A stretch of 64,000 nt of DNA from Janthinobacterium sp. LM6 (GTDB taxonomy: Bacteria; Pseudomonadota; Gammaproteobacteria; Burkholderiales; Burkholderiaceae_D): the NCBI RefSeq assembly GCF_002002885.1, contig NZ_CP019510.1, positions 62,001-126,000 of the forward strand, in the 5' to 3' direction. Position 1 is the first letter of the stretch. Every line of letters begins with the position of its first letter. The notes under the pieces are model-generated. The model was not told where the DNA came from, did not search any database, and saw only the letters and a program-made list of their open reading frames with translations. Positions 9,197-18,162 of this stretch are shown piece by piece. The translations under genes and the position numbers were made by a program.

Positions 9197-10384
9197 CTAC
9201 AGGGCGGGAAACAGCTCCGCCTGGGCCGGCGCCTGCCGCATCACGACGGCCGGATCGGACAAGGTCGAGATGCGCACGCCCAGCAGGCGGATTTTCTTTT
9301 CAAATGGCACGCGCCGCAAGCAATCGCGGCTGGCCCGCAGGATGGCGGCGGCGTCCGCCGTGGCGCTGGGCAAGGTGATGTCGCGCGTGACCGTGCTGAA
9401 ATCCTCGAAGCGCAGCTTGATGCCCACCGTGCGGCCCGCCAGCGACTGTTTATCCAGGTCGCCCGCCACGCGCGTACACAGGCTTTCCAGCTTTTCCGAC
9501 AGCGTGGCGCGGTCGCGCACCACCTGCAAGTCGCGCTCGAACGTCGTTTCGCGGCTGACGGACTTGGTTTCCCGGCTCGTCTGCACGGGCCGCTCATCGA
9601 TGCCCAGCGCCGCCTGGCGCAGCCAGCCCGTGTACAGGTCGCCGAACTGCGTGCGCAGCATGGCCAGGTCGGCTTGCGCCAGCTCGCCGATGGTGACTAT
9701 GCCCAGGGCTTCCAGCTTGGCCGTCGCCTTCGGGCCGATGCCGTTGATCTTTTTCGCGGGCAAGGGCCACACGCGCGTTTCCACATCCTCGGGCGACAAA
9801 ATGGTGAGGCCGTCGGGTTTTTCCAGGTCGGAACAGATTTTCGCCAGCAATTTGTTGGGCGCCAGGCCGATCGAGCACGACAGCCCCGTCGCCTCGGACA
9901 CGGCCGCCTTCAGGCGCGCCGCCATGGCCGGCGCCTGCTCGCCGTATTCCGTCAGGTCGACATAGATTTCATCGATGCCCACGTTCTGAATGATGGGGCA
10001 CAACTGGGCCACGGCTTGCTTGAAGCGGGCCGAATACTCGCGGTACGCCTCGAAATCGGCGGGCAGCAGGATGCTGTCGGGCGCCAGTTTCGCCGCCTTC
10101 ATGATGCCCATGGCGGAAAACACGCCGAACGCGCGCGCCGCGTAGGTCGAGGTGGTGACGACGCCGCGCCCCACGTAGTCGCGCATGCGCGCAAACTGCC
10201 GCGTGCCGTCTTCCTGCAGCACGGGCTGCTGCAAGCGCCCGCCGCCGATGACGACGGCTTCGCCACGCAATTCGGGATATTTCAACAGTTCCACAGAGGC
10301 AAAGAAGGCGTCCATGTCCAGGTGGGCTATCCAGCGGCGGGCGGGCGGCTCAAGAAGGGGGGAGGCAGATGTGGTCAAGGGCAC
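9197..10384 (-). CDS. dinB: DNA polymerase IV (translesion, Y family)
   Basis: Error-prone polymerase that extends primers across lesions and misaligned ends. The catalytic metal ligands are in HLDMDAFFASVE (residues 21-32) and IDEIYVDLTEY (about 137-147). YAARAFGV is the finger segment, INGIGPKATAKLEALG the helix-hairpin-helix, and the C-terminal little-finger domain follows. Length is 395 residues with a GTG start; the reading frame could also begin a few codons later, since the ribosome site is poor. No classical C-terminal beta-clamp peptide is obvious, although QAELFPAL at the very end is a plausible one. A textbook LexA box sits 22 bases upstream. Confidence 0.95.
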   Translation of the reverse strand: MPLTTSASPLLEPPARRWIAHLDMDAFFASVELLKYPELRGEAVVIGGGRLQQPVLQEDGTRQFARMRDYVGRGVVTTSTYAARAFGVFSAMGIMKAAKLAPDSILLPADFEAYREYSARFKQAVAQLCPIIQNVGIDEIYVDLTEYGEQAPAMAARLKAAVSEATGLSCSIGLAPNKLLAKICSDLEKPDGLTILSPEDVETRVWPLPAKKINGIGPKATAKLEALGIVTIGELAQADLAMLRTQFGDLYTGWLRQAALGIDERPVQTSRETKSVSRETTFERDLQVVRDRATLSEKLESLCTRVAGDLDKQSLAGRTVGIKLRFEDFSTVTRDITLPSATADAAAILRASRDCLRRVPFEKKIRLLGVRISTLSDPAVVMRQAPAQAELFPAL

Positions 10385-10406
10385 CTCGCGGCGGAATGCA
10401 GTTAAA

Positions 10407-10426
10407 TACTGTTGTTATATACAGTA
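10407..10426 (-). promoter_or_regulatory. LexA (SOS) operator of dinB
   Basis: CTGT, TGTTATAT and ACAG flanked by TA on both sides: the exact CTGT-N8-ACAG SOS box with extended symmetry. It lies 22 bases upstream of the dinB start. Repression by LexA and induction on DNA damage follow from the established SOS model. Confidence 0.92.
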
Positions 10427-10540
10427 TCGCTGGAAATGCCCGTGGATGCAAGCGCCGCGCCGTGTTGACTGAAATCATGATTGGCTTTTCGATTTAGCAA
10501 GAATAGAATCGCTGCACAACAACGAACCGAAGGAGTTGCC

Positions 10541-12709
10541 TTGTCCACAGCACATTACGCCTTGCGCCGCATTGCCGCCTGCTCATCCATCCTGCCGGCC
10601 CTGCTGCTGTCCACGCTGGCGCCATCCGCGCTGGCCGCCGACGCCACCACCATCGCCACGGCCACCGCCCCCGTCGCCGCCAAGACGGCCTGGCAGGAAA
10701 CGCGCCACGGCACGGTCGTCACGGACGACTACCGCTGGCTGCAAAAGAAGACCGATCCTGCCGTGATCGACTACCTGAATGCGGAAAACGCCTACACGGC
10801 CGCCGTCACGGCGCCGATCCAGCCGCTGGCCGACAAGGTGACTGCGGAAGTCAAGGGACGCATGCAGGAAGTGGACCTGTCCGTTCCCGCGCGCCAGGGC
10901 AATTTCTACTATTACACGCGCGTGGAAGCGGGCAAGCAATATCCGATCCATTGCCGCCGCCCCGTGGGCGCGAAGGGCGCGTATGACGCCCAGGCGACCG
11001 AAGAGATTTTGCTTGACCAGAATCAACTGGCCGAAGGCCACAAGTTCTTTGCCGTACGCGCCTTCAGCGTCAGCCCGAATGAACAGTTGCTGGCCTACAC
11101 CACCGACACGACGGGTTTCCGCCAGTACGAGCTGCATGTCAAGGATTTGAAGACGGGAAAATTGCTGGGCGACAGCATGCCGCGCGTGACCTCGCTGGCG
11201 TGGGCGGCCGACAACGCCACCCTGATGCTGGCGCAGGAAGACGCCACCACCAAGCGCTCGGACCGCGTGTTCCGCCTGGCCCTGGGCAGCGCGCCGCAAC
11301 AGGTCTACCACGAGCCGGTGGAACAGTTCGCCATCCATGTGGACCGCACGCACGACAGGCAGTTCTTCGTGCTCACCTCGGGCAGCACGGATACGACCGA
11401 AGTGCTGCTGCTGCCAACGAGCAAGCCGCAAGGCAGTTTCCAGAGCGTGCTGGAACGAGAAAAAGGCCACCGCTACGGCATCGAGCACCGCGACGGCCAG
11501 CTGTACATTCTGACCAACAAGGAAGCGAAGAATTTCCGCGTCGTCAGCGCGCCCTTGTCCGCGCCGCAGCCGAAGAACTGGAAGCCCGTCGTGCCGCACA
11601 ACAAGGATGCCGTGATCCAGTCCATCGACATGTTCCAGGGCTACCTGGTGGTGATGGAAAAGGCGCGTGCCCTGAACCGCGCGCGCATCTTTGATTTTGC
11701 GCAAAAGAACTGGAAGACGGTGCAGTTCGACGACCCCGTCTACCTGGCCACGGCAGCCGGCACGCCGGAGTTTTCCGCCACGCAATTTCGCATGTCGTAC
11801 CAGTCGCCCGTCACGCCGCCCACCATCATCGACGTCAGCATGAAAGATGGCAAGCGCACGGTGCTGAAGCAGCAGGAAATCGTCGGCGGCTTCGACGGCA
11901 GCCGCTACACCACGCAGCGCCTGTGGGTGAAGGCGCGCGATGGCGTTCAAGTGCCGCTGTGGGTCGTCTACAAGAAGGGCGTCAAGCTCGACGGTTCCGC
12001 GCCGCTGCTGCTGTCCTCGTACGGCTCGTATGGCATCTCGACGGAAGCCACTTTTTCCATCAGCCGCATCAGCCTGCTGGAACGGGGCGTCATCTATGCG
12101 CAGGCGCATATCCGCGGCGGCACCGACATGGGCGAAGCGTGGCATGAAGACGGCATGCTGATGAAGAAGAAAAACACCTTCCATGACTTCATCGACAGCG
12201 CCGACTACCTGGTGCGCGAAAAATGGACCAGCCCGAACCGCCTGATCATCCAGGGCGGCAGCGCGGGCGGCTTGCTGATGGGCGCCGTCGTCAACATGCG
12301 CCCCGAGCTGTTCCACGCCGTGCACGCGGCCGTGCCCTTCGTCGACGTGATGAACACCATGATGGACGCCAGCCTGCCCCTGACGACGGGAGAATACCTG
12401 GAATGGGGCGACCCGAACCAGAAGGCCGCGTACGACTACATGCTCAGCTACTCGCCGTACGACAACATTGCGCGCAAGAATTACCCCGCCATGCTGGTGA
12501 CGACGGGCCTGAACGACAGCCAGGTCATGTACTGGGAACCGGCAAAATATGTAGCCAAGCTGCGCGCGCATAAAACGGACGGCAATCCCCTGCTGCTGAA
12601 AACGAATATGGGTGCCGGCCACGGCGGCGCGTCGGGCCGCTATAACGCCATTGCCGAAAACGCCTTCAATATGGCCTGGATGCTGTCGCAGTGGAATATC
12701 ACGGAATAA
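10541..12709 (+). CDS. Prolyl oligopeptidase family S9A peptidase, secreted (oligopeptidase B-like)
   Basis: Serine oligopeptidase with an N-terminal beta-propeller (about residues 45-440) and a C-terminal alpha/beta hydrolase. The catalytic triad is visible: Ser in GGSAGG (about 573), Asp in LNDSQV (about 658) and His in GAGHGG (about 693). The GGSAGGLLMG neighbourhood is most like oligopeptidase B, which cleaves after basic residues. I chose the TTG start at 10541 because AAGGAG lies six bases before it and because the N-terminus then becomes a signal peptide ending SALAAD. Export to the periplasm is therefore likely, unlike cytosolic E. coli PtrB. Length is 722 residues. Confidence 0.9.
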   Translation: MSTAHYALRRIAACSSILPALLLSTLAPSALAADATTIATATAPVAAKTAWQETRHGTVVTDDYRWLQKKTDPAVIDYLNAENAYTAAVTAPIQPLADKVTAEVKGRMQEVDLSVPARQGNFYYYTRVEAGKQYPIHCRRPVGAKGAYDAQATEEILLDQNQLAEGHKFFAVRAFSVSPNEQLLAYTTDTTGFRQYELHVKDLKTGKLLGDSMPRVTSLAWAADNATLMLAQEDATTKRSDRVFRLALGSAPQQVYHEPVEQFAIHVDRTHDRQFFVLTSGSTDTTEVLLLPTSKPQGSFQSVLEREKGHRYGIEHRDGQLYILTNKEAKNFRVVSAPLSAPQPKNWKPVVPHNKDAVIQSIDMFQGYLVVMEKARALNRARIFDFAQKNWKTVQFDDPVYLATAAGTPEFSATQFRMSYQSPVTPPTIIDVSMKDGKRTVLKQQEIVGGFDGSRYTTQRLWVKARDGVQVPLWVVYKKGVKLDGSAPLLLSSYGSYGISTEATFSISRISLLERGVIYAQAHIRGGTDMGEAWHEDGMLMKKKNTFHDFIDSADYLVREKWTSPNRLIIQGGSAGGLLMGAVVNMRPELFHAVHAAVPFVDVMNTMMDASLPLTTGEYLEWGDPNQKAAYDYMLSYSPYDNIARKNYPAMLVTTGLNDSQVMYWEPAKYVAKLRAHKTDGNPLLLKTNMGAGHGGASGRYNAIAENAFNMAWMLSQWNITE

Positions 12710-12723
12710 TGTGAAAAAAGCGC

Positions 12724-12752
12724 TTGCAGAAGGATTTTAGCCGTCCTATAAT
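12724..12752 (+). promoter_or_regulatory. Sigma-70 promoter of first tRNA unit
   Basis: TTGCAG, a 17-base spacer, then TATAAT. It lies 57 bases before the first tRNA-Val. Confidence 0.8.
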
Positions 12753-12808
12753 AGCGCCTCTTCCAGACGTGGTGACAAACGTCGGGATGGTTTTCTGAGA
12801 CAAGCAAC

Positions 12809-12884
12809 GGGTGCTTAGCTCAGTTGGTAGAGCGGCGCCCTTACAAGGCGTAGGTCGGGAGTTCGAGCCTCTCAGCACCCACCA
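12809..12884 (+). tRNA. tRNA-Val (anticodon TAC), copy 1
   Basis: A complete cloverleaf of 76 bases with encoded CCA. The acceptor stem GGGTGCT pairs with AGCACCC, the D arm is GCTC/GAGC, the anticodon loop CTTACAA gives TAC, and the T loop is TTCGAGC. Confidence 0.97.
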
Positions 12885-12938
12885 AATCAGAAAACTGTCC
12901 AGTGCTTCATGGATCAGCAATACAGATCATACGAGCTT

Positions 12939-13015
12939 GGAGTGGTAGTTCAGTTGGTTAGAATACCGGCCTGTCACGTCGGGGGTCGCGGGTTCGAGTC
13001 CCGTCCGCTCCGCCA
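12939..13015 (+). tRNA. tRNA-Asp (anticodon GTC), copy 1
   Basis: 77 bases with encoded CCA. The acceptor stem GGAGTGG pairs with CCGCTCC with one G-T pair. The anticodon loop CTGTCAC gives GTC, and discriminator G is typical of Asp. It is probably co-transcribed with the tRNA-Val 54 bases upstream. Confidence 0.97.
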
Positions 13016-13022
13016 ATAAAAG

Positions 13023-13058
13023 AAAAGCCCTTTGGTTCCTGGAACCGAAGGGCTTTTC
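13023..13058 (+). terminator. Intrinsic terminator of first tRNA unit
   Basis: AAAAGCCCTTTGGTTCC, a one-base loop, and the near-exact complement GGAACCGAAGGGCTTTT. Confidence 0.85.
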
Positions 13059-13150
13059 CCATTTCAGAACCCAAAAACACGCCAATCCCCCCTCGCCTGA
13101 ACATTTTTGCGCTTTTCAGCAAAAAAACTGCTGTTAGCCCTCAAGAATAG

Positions 13151-13180
13151 TTGCACAAGCATGAAAGCGCCCCCTATAAT
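13151..13180 (+). promoter_or_regulatory. Sigma-70 promoter of second tRNA unit
   Basis: TTGCAC, an 18-base spacer, then TATAAT. The -10 lies inside the duplicated block while the -35 region is different, so the second copy acquired or kept its own -35. Confidence 0.8.
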
Positions 13181-13232
13181 AGTGCCTCTTCCAGACGTGG
13201 TGACAAACGTCGGGATAGTTTTCTGGGTATGC

Positions 13233-13308
13233 GGGTGCTTAGCTCAGTTGGTAGAGCGGCGCCCTTACAAGGCGTAGGTCGGGAGTTCGAGCCTCTCAGC
13301 ACCCACCA
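13233..13308 (+). tRNA. tRNA-Val (anticodon TAC), copy 2
   Basis: Identical to the copy at 12809: same acceptor, D, anticodon (TAC) and T arms, and encoded CCA. Confidence 0.97.
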
Positions 13309-13364
13309 CCAAACAGAAAATTATCCAGTGCTTCATGGATCAGCAACACAGATCATACGAGCTT

Positions 13365-13441
13365 GGAGTGGTAGTTCAGTTGGTTAGAATACCGGCCTGT
13401 CACGTCGGGGGTCGCGGGTTCGAGTCCCGTCCGCTCCGCCA
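13365..13441 (+). tRNA. tRNA-Asp (anticodon GTC), copy 2
   Basis: Identical to the copy at 12939, 56 bases after the second tRNA-Val, ending in encoded CCA. Confidence 0.97.
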
Positions 13442-13448
13442 ATAAAAG

Positions 13449-13484
13449 AAAAGCCCTTTGGTTCCTGGAACCGAAGGGCTTTTC
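13449..13484 (+). terminator. Intrinsic terminator of second tRNA unit
   Basis: Same hairpin as after copy 1: AAAAGCCCTTTGGTTCC and GGAACCGAAGGGCTTTT. Confidence 0.85.
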
Positions 13485-13546
13485 CCATTCCGGGATCGCA
13501 AATGCACTAGAATCAGCGCTCTTGCCGACTCCGCCGTTCCTGCCTG

Positions 13547-14650
13547 ATGCGCCTGCCCCGCAGCTTTTCCCCCTACCTCGCCCTGCGCTTGCGCCTGACC
13601 CATCATGCTTTGCTGCAATTTGCCGCCAGCCTGGCCAGTTCCATGGAAATTCTCGTGTTCCTGGCCGGCCCCGTCCTGCTGGGCCTGCTCAGCGTCATCG
13701 CCCTGCCGGGATTTCTCGCCATGAACCTGCCCTGGCCAGCGGCCCTGGGCTTGCTGGCGGCGCAAGTGCTGCTCACATGCCTGCCCGCCTGGCTGCTGCG
13801 CAAGCGATTATTGCCCGCCGCCATCGCCGCCTGGCTGCGCCAGCTGCCCCTGCCGCTCCACCTGCGCTGGCAAGCGGATATTGCCGTGGCCGGCCTGCTG
13901 ATGCTGCCGCTGGGCCTCGCCTATGCCGTCTCGGCCACCATCTGGCTGCTGCAGTCTCCGCCCTGGCTGCGCCCCATTGCCGCGCCCGGCATGGCCGCTA
14001 CCCTCGCCATCTGGCTGCTGGCGTGGCTGCTGACGGCGCGCATCGTGGCGCAACGCCTGCGCGCGCCGCGGCCCGCACACAGGGCGCGTCCGCCCACGAT
14101 GACGGCGTATGTGCCGCAACTGCCCCGCTGGCGCACCGCGTACCTGTGGCGCCAGCTGTTCTGGCTGCCGTTCTGGCGCAATGAAAACGTGATCGGCCTG
14201 CAGCAAAGCGTGCTGCTGGCCACGGCTGGCGCCAGCATGCTGGCCTGGCTGCTGCGCGCACCGCTCGTGCCCGCGCCGCTGCTCGGTTTGCTGGCCAGCG
14301 CCAGCCTGGTCATCGTGACGGACCGGGGCGACAAGGCCGTGCGCGAGCAGATCGCCGTACTGCGCCCCGCATTGACCGCCTGGCCCCTGGCCGGCACGGC
14401 CTTGACGCGCCTGGCCTGCGCCGCCAGCCTGCTGCCGCCGTTTGCCGTGCTGCTGGGCGCTGGCGTCTTGCTGTATTGCATCGACCCAGCCGTCCTGCAG
14501 CGGCGCGTGACCGGCGTCTACGCCGTCACCTCCAGCGCGGCCCTGCTGGCCATCGTCGGCCTGCCCCGCCTCACGGCGCGCGGGCGCGTCGTCCTCGTCG
14601 TTTTCTCCATCCTTGCCTTGAGCGCCATCGGAAGCGAATTATGGAACTGA
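13547..14650 (+). CDS. Polytopic membrane protein, probable ABC permease partner
   Basis: A 367-residue, very Leu/Ala/Trp-rich protein with about eight predicted membrane segments (for example residues 35-60, 64-85, 113-135, 150-168, 225-265, 300-320 and 330-360). An Arg/Pro-rich cytosolic loop lies around residues 170-205. I do not recognise a named family. Its 3' end overlaps the ABC ATPase at 14641 by 10 bases, so the two are translationally coupled and this is most simply the membrane half of that transporter. No good ribosome site precedes the ATG, and the true start could be slightly downstream. Confidence 0.78.
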   Translation: MRLPRSFSPYLALRLRLTHHALLQFAASLASSMEILVFLAGPVLLGLLSVIALPGFLAMNLPWPAALGLLAAQVLLTCLPAWLLRKRLLPAAIAAWLRQLPLPLHLRWQADIAVAGLLMLPLGLAYAVSATIWLLQSPPWLRPIAAPGMAATLAIWLLAWLLTARIVAQRLRAPRPAHRARPPTMTAYVPQLPRWRTAYLWRQLFWLPFWRNENVIGLQQSVLLATAGASMLAWLLRAPLVPAPLLGLLASASLVIVTDRGDKAVREQIAVLRPALTAWPLAGTALTRLACAASLLPPFAVLLGAGVLLYCIDPAVLQRRVTGVYAVTSSAALLAIVGLPRLTARGRVVLVVFSILALSAIGSELWN

Positions 14651-15267
14651 ACCTGCCTTCTCCCGTGCTGCACCTCGAGCACCTCGATTTTCACTTCCCC
14701 ACGCACAGCGTCTTCCAGGGCTGCAATCTGCAATTCGGCCCCGGCGTCACCTGGCTGCGCGGCGCGAACGGCGCCGGCAAGACGACCCTGCTGAAGCTGG
14801 CGGGCGGCGCCCTGCTGCCCGCGCGCGGCGCCATCCGCCTCGATGACGTCGACAGCGTCGCCATGCCGCTGGCCTACCGTGCCCAGACCTTCTATTGCGG
14901 CAGCGACACGCCCGCCCTGCCCTGGCTGCAAGTGCACGAGTTTCTCGACCTGCACCTGGCCCTGTATCCGGGCAGCGACCAGGCCCTGCTGAACGACGAG
15001 CTGAGCGCGTTTGCCATGACGTCGACCTTGCAGCAAAGCATCACCGCCCTTTCGCTGGGCCAGCATAAAAAGCTGCAACTGGCGCTGGCCCTGGCCTTGC
15101 CCGTGCGCCTGCTGCTGATCGATGAACCGTTCAACGGTCTCGACGCGGCCGCCATGGCGCATCTACGCGCGCGCCTGGCCGAACCGTCCCGCCTGGCGCG
15201 CCAATGCATCGTGCTGACCAGCCATTTGGCGCCGGACGTGCCGCTGGCGGCGACGCTGGAAATATAG
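14641..15267 (+). CDS. ABC transporter ATP-binding protein
   Basis: A compact 208-residue ATPase. Walker A is GANGAGKTTLL (about residues 40-50), the signature motif is LSLGQHKKLQL (canonical LSGGQ changed to LSLGQ), and Walker B is LLLIDEPFNGLD. Its small size, single domain and coupling to a membrane protein resemble CcmA-like or multidrug ABC-2 systems, but the substrate is unknown. The start at 14641 lies inside the end of the upstream gene. No terminator is evident directly after; the next gene begins 136 bases on. Confidence 0.88.
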   Translation: MELNLPSPVLHLEHLDFHFPTHSVFQGCNLQFGPGVTWLRGANGAGKTTLLKLAGGALLPARGAIRLDDVDSVAMPLAYRAQTFYCGSDTPALPWLQVHEFLDLHLALYPGSDQALLNDELSAFAMTSTLQQSITALSLGQHKKLQLALALALPVRLLLIDEPFNGLDAAAMAHLRARLAEPSRLARQCIVLTSHLAPDVPLAATLEI

Positions 15268-15403
15268 ACAGGAAATACAGCTTTGCAGATCGACCAAGGA
15301 CGGCTTACGATGCCGTGTTGCAAAAACCGGCGATCCCGGTGCAGCCATTACCCATAACACGGCGCGCTTATTCACCGCGTCTGGCTTATTCTTGGAGATT
15401 ACT

Positions 15404-15751
15404 ATGTTGAACACCCACCGCCGCGCCCTGGCGATTTTGTGCGCCGCTATCACCACCTGTGCCGCCTCAGCCCTCGCCGCCGGCCCCACGGGCACGGCCG
15501 CCGACTATGGCAGCAGCGCGCCCCACGCCGCCGCCCAGCGCAGCATCGAGCTGCAGGCCGACGCCCGCCACATCAACGTCACGCATGGCGAAACCGTCAC
15601 CATCGCGCGCGCCGGCCAGCGTTTTACGTGGCACGTGCAAACTTTTAATAACAGGACCGCCTTTGCCCTGAGCGACATCGCGCCGAAGGACATGCCCGTC
15701 GACGGGATTCAAGTGTATGTGGCCGGCAACCCGCTGTACGCGGGCAGTTAA
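15404..15751 (+). CDS. CzcE-like periplasmic protein
   Basis: A 115-residue exported protein: the signal peptide ends ASALAAG, and the mature region contains INVTHGETVTI and FTWHVQTF. This resembles the CzcE family, small periplasmic copper-binding proteins known from the cobalt-zinc-cadmium resistance plasmid of Cupriavidus. No czc efflux genes are nearby, so a metal role here is inferred from family only. The start at 15404 follows GGAG at good spacing. A strong bidirectional terminator follows. Confidence 0.75.
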   Translation: MLNTHRRALAILCAAITTCAASALAAGPTGTAADYGSSAPHAAAQRSIELQADARHINVTHGETVTIARAGQRFTWHVQTFNNRTAFALSDIAPKDMPVDGIQVYVAGNPLYAGS

Positions 15752-15766
15752 GTTTCCTGCGCGCAT

Positions 15767-15806
15767 AAAAAAACCGGAACCACCTTGCGGCAGTTCCGGT
15801 TTTTTC
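15767..15806. terminator. Bidirectional intrinsic terminator between CzcE-like gene and ahpF
   Basis: AAAAAACCGGAAC and GTTCCGGTTTTTT enclose a 12-base loop. The U-run is good on both strands, so it can end both convergent genes. Confidence 0.88.
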
Positions 15807-15831
15807 TTGATACAGCGCAACGCTGAAATAG

Positions 15832-17427
15832 TTACGCCGTCAGTGCTTCCTTGGCGGCGGACTCGTCGACCACTTCCTCGTCGTCGGAGCGGATCAGGTG
15901 GTCAAAGGCGGACAGGGCTGCCTTGGCGCCTTCGCCGGTGGCGATGATGATCTGCTTGTACGGCACCGTGGTGACGTCGCCGGCCGCAAACACGCCGGGG
16001 ATCGAGGTCTGGCCGCGTGCGTCCACTTCGATTTCGCCGTGGCGCGACAACGCTACCGTGCCTTTCAGCCATTCCGTGTTCGGCACCAGGCCGATTTGCA
16101 CGAAGACGCCTTCCAGTTCGACCTTCTTCGATTCGCCGCTGACCCGGTCCGTGTAGGAGAGGCCATTGACGATCTTGCCGTTGCCGTGGATTTCGGTGGT
16201 CTGCGCCGACGTAATCACCGTCACGTTAGGCAAGCTGTGCAGCTTGCGCTGCAGCACCGCATCGGCGCGCAGTTCCGCGCCGAACTCGATCAGGGTCACG
16301 TGTTTCACGAGGCCGGCCAAGTCGATCGCCGCTTCCACGCCCGAGTTGCCGCCGCCGATCACGGCCACGCGCTTGCCCTTGAACAAGGGACCATCGCAGT
16401 GCGGGCAGTAGGCGACACCGTGGTTGCGGTATTCCTTCTCGCCCGGCACGTTGATTTCGCGCCAGCGGGCGCCGGTGGCCAGGATGACGGTCTTGGCTTT
16501 CAGCACGGCGCCATTCGCCGTTTCAATTTCGATCAGCTTGCCTGGCGTCAACTTGGCGGCACGCTGCGTGTTCATGATGTCGACGTCGTATTCCTTGACG
16601 TGCTGTTCCAGCGCCACGGCGAACTTCGGACCATCGGTTTCCTTGACGGAAATGAAATTCTCGATGGCCAAGGTATCGAGCACCTGGCCGCCGAAACGCT
16701 CGGCCAGCACGCCCGTGTTGATGCCCTTGCGGGCCGCGTAGATGGCCGCTGCCGCGCCGGCAGGGCCGCCGCCGACGATCAGCACGTCGAACACGTCTTT
16801 CTTGTTCAGTGCCTCGGCCTGGCGGGCGCCGGCGTTGGTGTCGAGCTTGGCGAGGATTTCCTCGACATTCGTGCGGCCCTGGCCGAAGTGTTCACCGTTC
16901 AGGAACATCATCGGCACGGCCATGATCTGGCGCGCTTCCACTTCTTGCGGGAACACGCCGCCATCGATGGTGGTGACCTTGATGCGCGGGTTGATCACGG
17001 CCATGGCATTCAATGCCTGCACCACTTCCGGGCAGTTATGGCAGGAGAGCGAAATAAACGTTTCAAACTCGTAGTCGCCGTCGAGGTTGCGGATCTGCTC
17101 GATCACGGCATCGTCGAACTTGATGGTGTGGCCGCCCACTTGCAGCAGCGCCAGCACCAGCGAGGTAAATTCATGGCCCAGCGGCACGCCGGCGAAACGC
17201 ACGCCGATATCGGTGCCTGGGCGGTTGATGCTGAACGACGGGGTCCGTACGCCAGCGTCAAGGCGCTCGACCAGCGTGATCTTGTCGCTCAACAGGACTA
17301 TCTCCTGGAGCAATTCCTTCATCTCGCGGGCTTTTGCGCTGTCATCGAGAGAAGCGACCAGCTCAAGCGGATACACCACTTTTTCCAGGTAGGATTTCAG
17401 TTGGGTTTTGAGGGTAGCGTCTAACAT
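15832..17427 (-). CDS. ahpF: Alkyl hydroperoxide reductase subunit F
   Basis: A flavoprotein that passes electrons from NADH to AhpC. The 531 residues comprise the N-terminal tandem thioredoxin-like domain with redox pair CHNC (about 127-130), followed by a thioredoxin-reductase-like module. That module holds the FAD site [10 protein letters not shown], the NADH site [10 protein letters not shown] and the second redox pair CPHC (about 340-343). A ribosome site AAAGGA precedes the ATG. It lies 106 bases downstream of ahpC on the same strand, the standard ahpCF order, and both are probably induced by peroxide. Confidence 0.97.
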   Translation of the reverse strand: MLDATLKTQLKSYLEKVVYPLELVASLDDSAKAREMKELLQEIVLLSDKITLVERLDAGVRTPSFSINRPGTDIGVRFAGVPLGHEFTSLVLALLQVGGHTIKFDDAVIEQIRNLDGDYEFETFISLSCHNCPEVVQALNAMAVINPRIKVTTIDGGVFPQEVEARQIMAVPMMFLNGEHFGQGRTNVEEILAKLDTNAGARQAEALNKKDVFDVLIVGGGPAGAAAAIYAARKGINTGVLAERFGGQVLDTLAIENFISVKETDGPKFAVALEQHVKEYDVDIMNTQRAAKLTPGKLIEIETANGAVLKAKTVILATGARWREINVPGEKEYRNHGVAYCPHCDGPLFKGKRVAVIGGGNSGVEAAIDLAGLVKHVTLIEFGAELRADAVLQRKLHSLPNVTVITSAQTTEIHGNGKIVNGLSYTDRVSGESKKVELEGVFVQIGLVPNTEWLKGTVALSRHGEIEVDARGQTSIPGVFAAGDVTTVPYKQIIIATGEGAKAALSAFDHLIRSDDEEVVDESAAKEALTA

Positions 17428-17533
17428 GATTTTTTCCTTTTCTACAAATATTTAGGCGAATGCCGGGCCGGACACCCGGTCCGGCATCGCGGTAACTACT
17501 TGTTTGCTGCTAGATGTTGCAAGGTTTCAAGAC

Positions 17534-18097
17534 TTAGATCTTGCCAACCAGGTCCAGCGATGGGGTCAGCGTTGCGGCGCCTTCCGTCCATTTGGCCGGG
17601 CAAACTTCGCCTGGGTGGTTCGCCACGTACTGGGCGGCTTTGACTTTGCGCAACAGTTCTGCGGCGTCACGGCCGATGCCGTTGTCATGCACTTCCAGCA
17701 CTTTGATGAAGCCGTCCGGATTGATGACGAAGGTGCCGCGCAGTGCCAGGCCTTCTTCTTCGATCATGACTTCGAAGTTGCGCGACAGGGCGCCGGTTGG
17801 GTCGCCGATCAGTGCGTATTGCACTTTCTTGATCGCGTCCGAGGTGTCGTGCCATGCCTTGTGCGCGAAGTGGGTATCGGTCGAGATACCGTACACGTCG
17901 ACGCCCAGTTTCTGGAACTCGGCGTGGTGATCGGCCAGATCTTCCAGTTCGGTTGGGCAAACGAAGGTGAAGTCGGCTGGGTAGAAGACGAATACCGACC
18001 ACTTGCCTTTCAGCGACGCTTCCGTCAGATCGACGAATTTGCCATTGTGGTAAGCGGTTGCCTTGAATGGTTTAACTTGGGTATTGATCAGCGACAT
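17534..18097 (-). CDS. ahpC: Alkyl hydroperoxide reductase subunit C (2-Cys peroxiredoxin)
   Basis: Reduces hydrogen and organic peroxides in the cytosol. At 187 residues it is exactly the family size. The peroxidatic Cys47 lies in FTFVCPTE and the resolving Cys166 in [14 protein letters not shown] stands before the ATG. It is the first gene of the ahpCF pair. An OxyR-like element lies 66-102 bases upstream. Confidence 0.98.
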   Translation of the reverse strand: MSLINTQVKPFKATAYHNGKFVDLTEASLKGKWSVFVFYPADFTFVCPTELEDLADHHAEFQKLGVDVYGISTDTHFAHKAWHDTSDAIKKVQYALIGDPTGALSRNFEVMIEEEGLALRGTFVINPDGFIKVLEVHDNGIGRDAAELLRKVKAAQYVANHPGEVCPAKWTEGAATLTPSLDLVGKI

Positions 18098-18162
18098 TTC
18101 ATTTCCTCTCGTGTGGTGAATCAGTAAGACTCTAGTGTAAGGGGTTTTAACCCATATGCAAA

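Larger units (their letters stand above)
12746..13486 (+). repeat. Tandem duplication of a tRNA-Val/tRNA-Asp transcription unit
   Basis: Two near-identical blocks, about 12746-13060 and 13174-13486, each contain -10 element, leader (CTTCCAGACGTGGTGACAAA), tRNA-Val, spacer, tRNA-Asp and terminator. The offset is 424-426 bases. The tRNA bodies are identical; the leader and spacer differ at only a few positions. The 110 bases between the blocks are unrelated to either copy. Confidence 0.9.

Noticed and set aside
10583-12622. 679-residue open frame antisense to the S9A peptidase
   Set aside because: His/Gln/Arg-rich shadow with no family pattern; the sense frame has the full catalytic triad.
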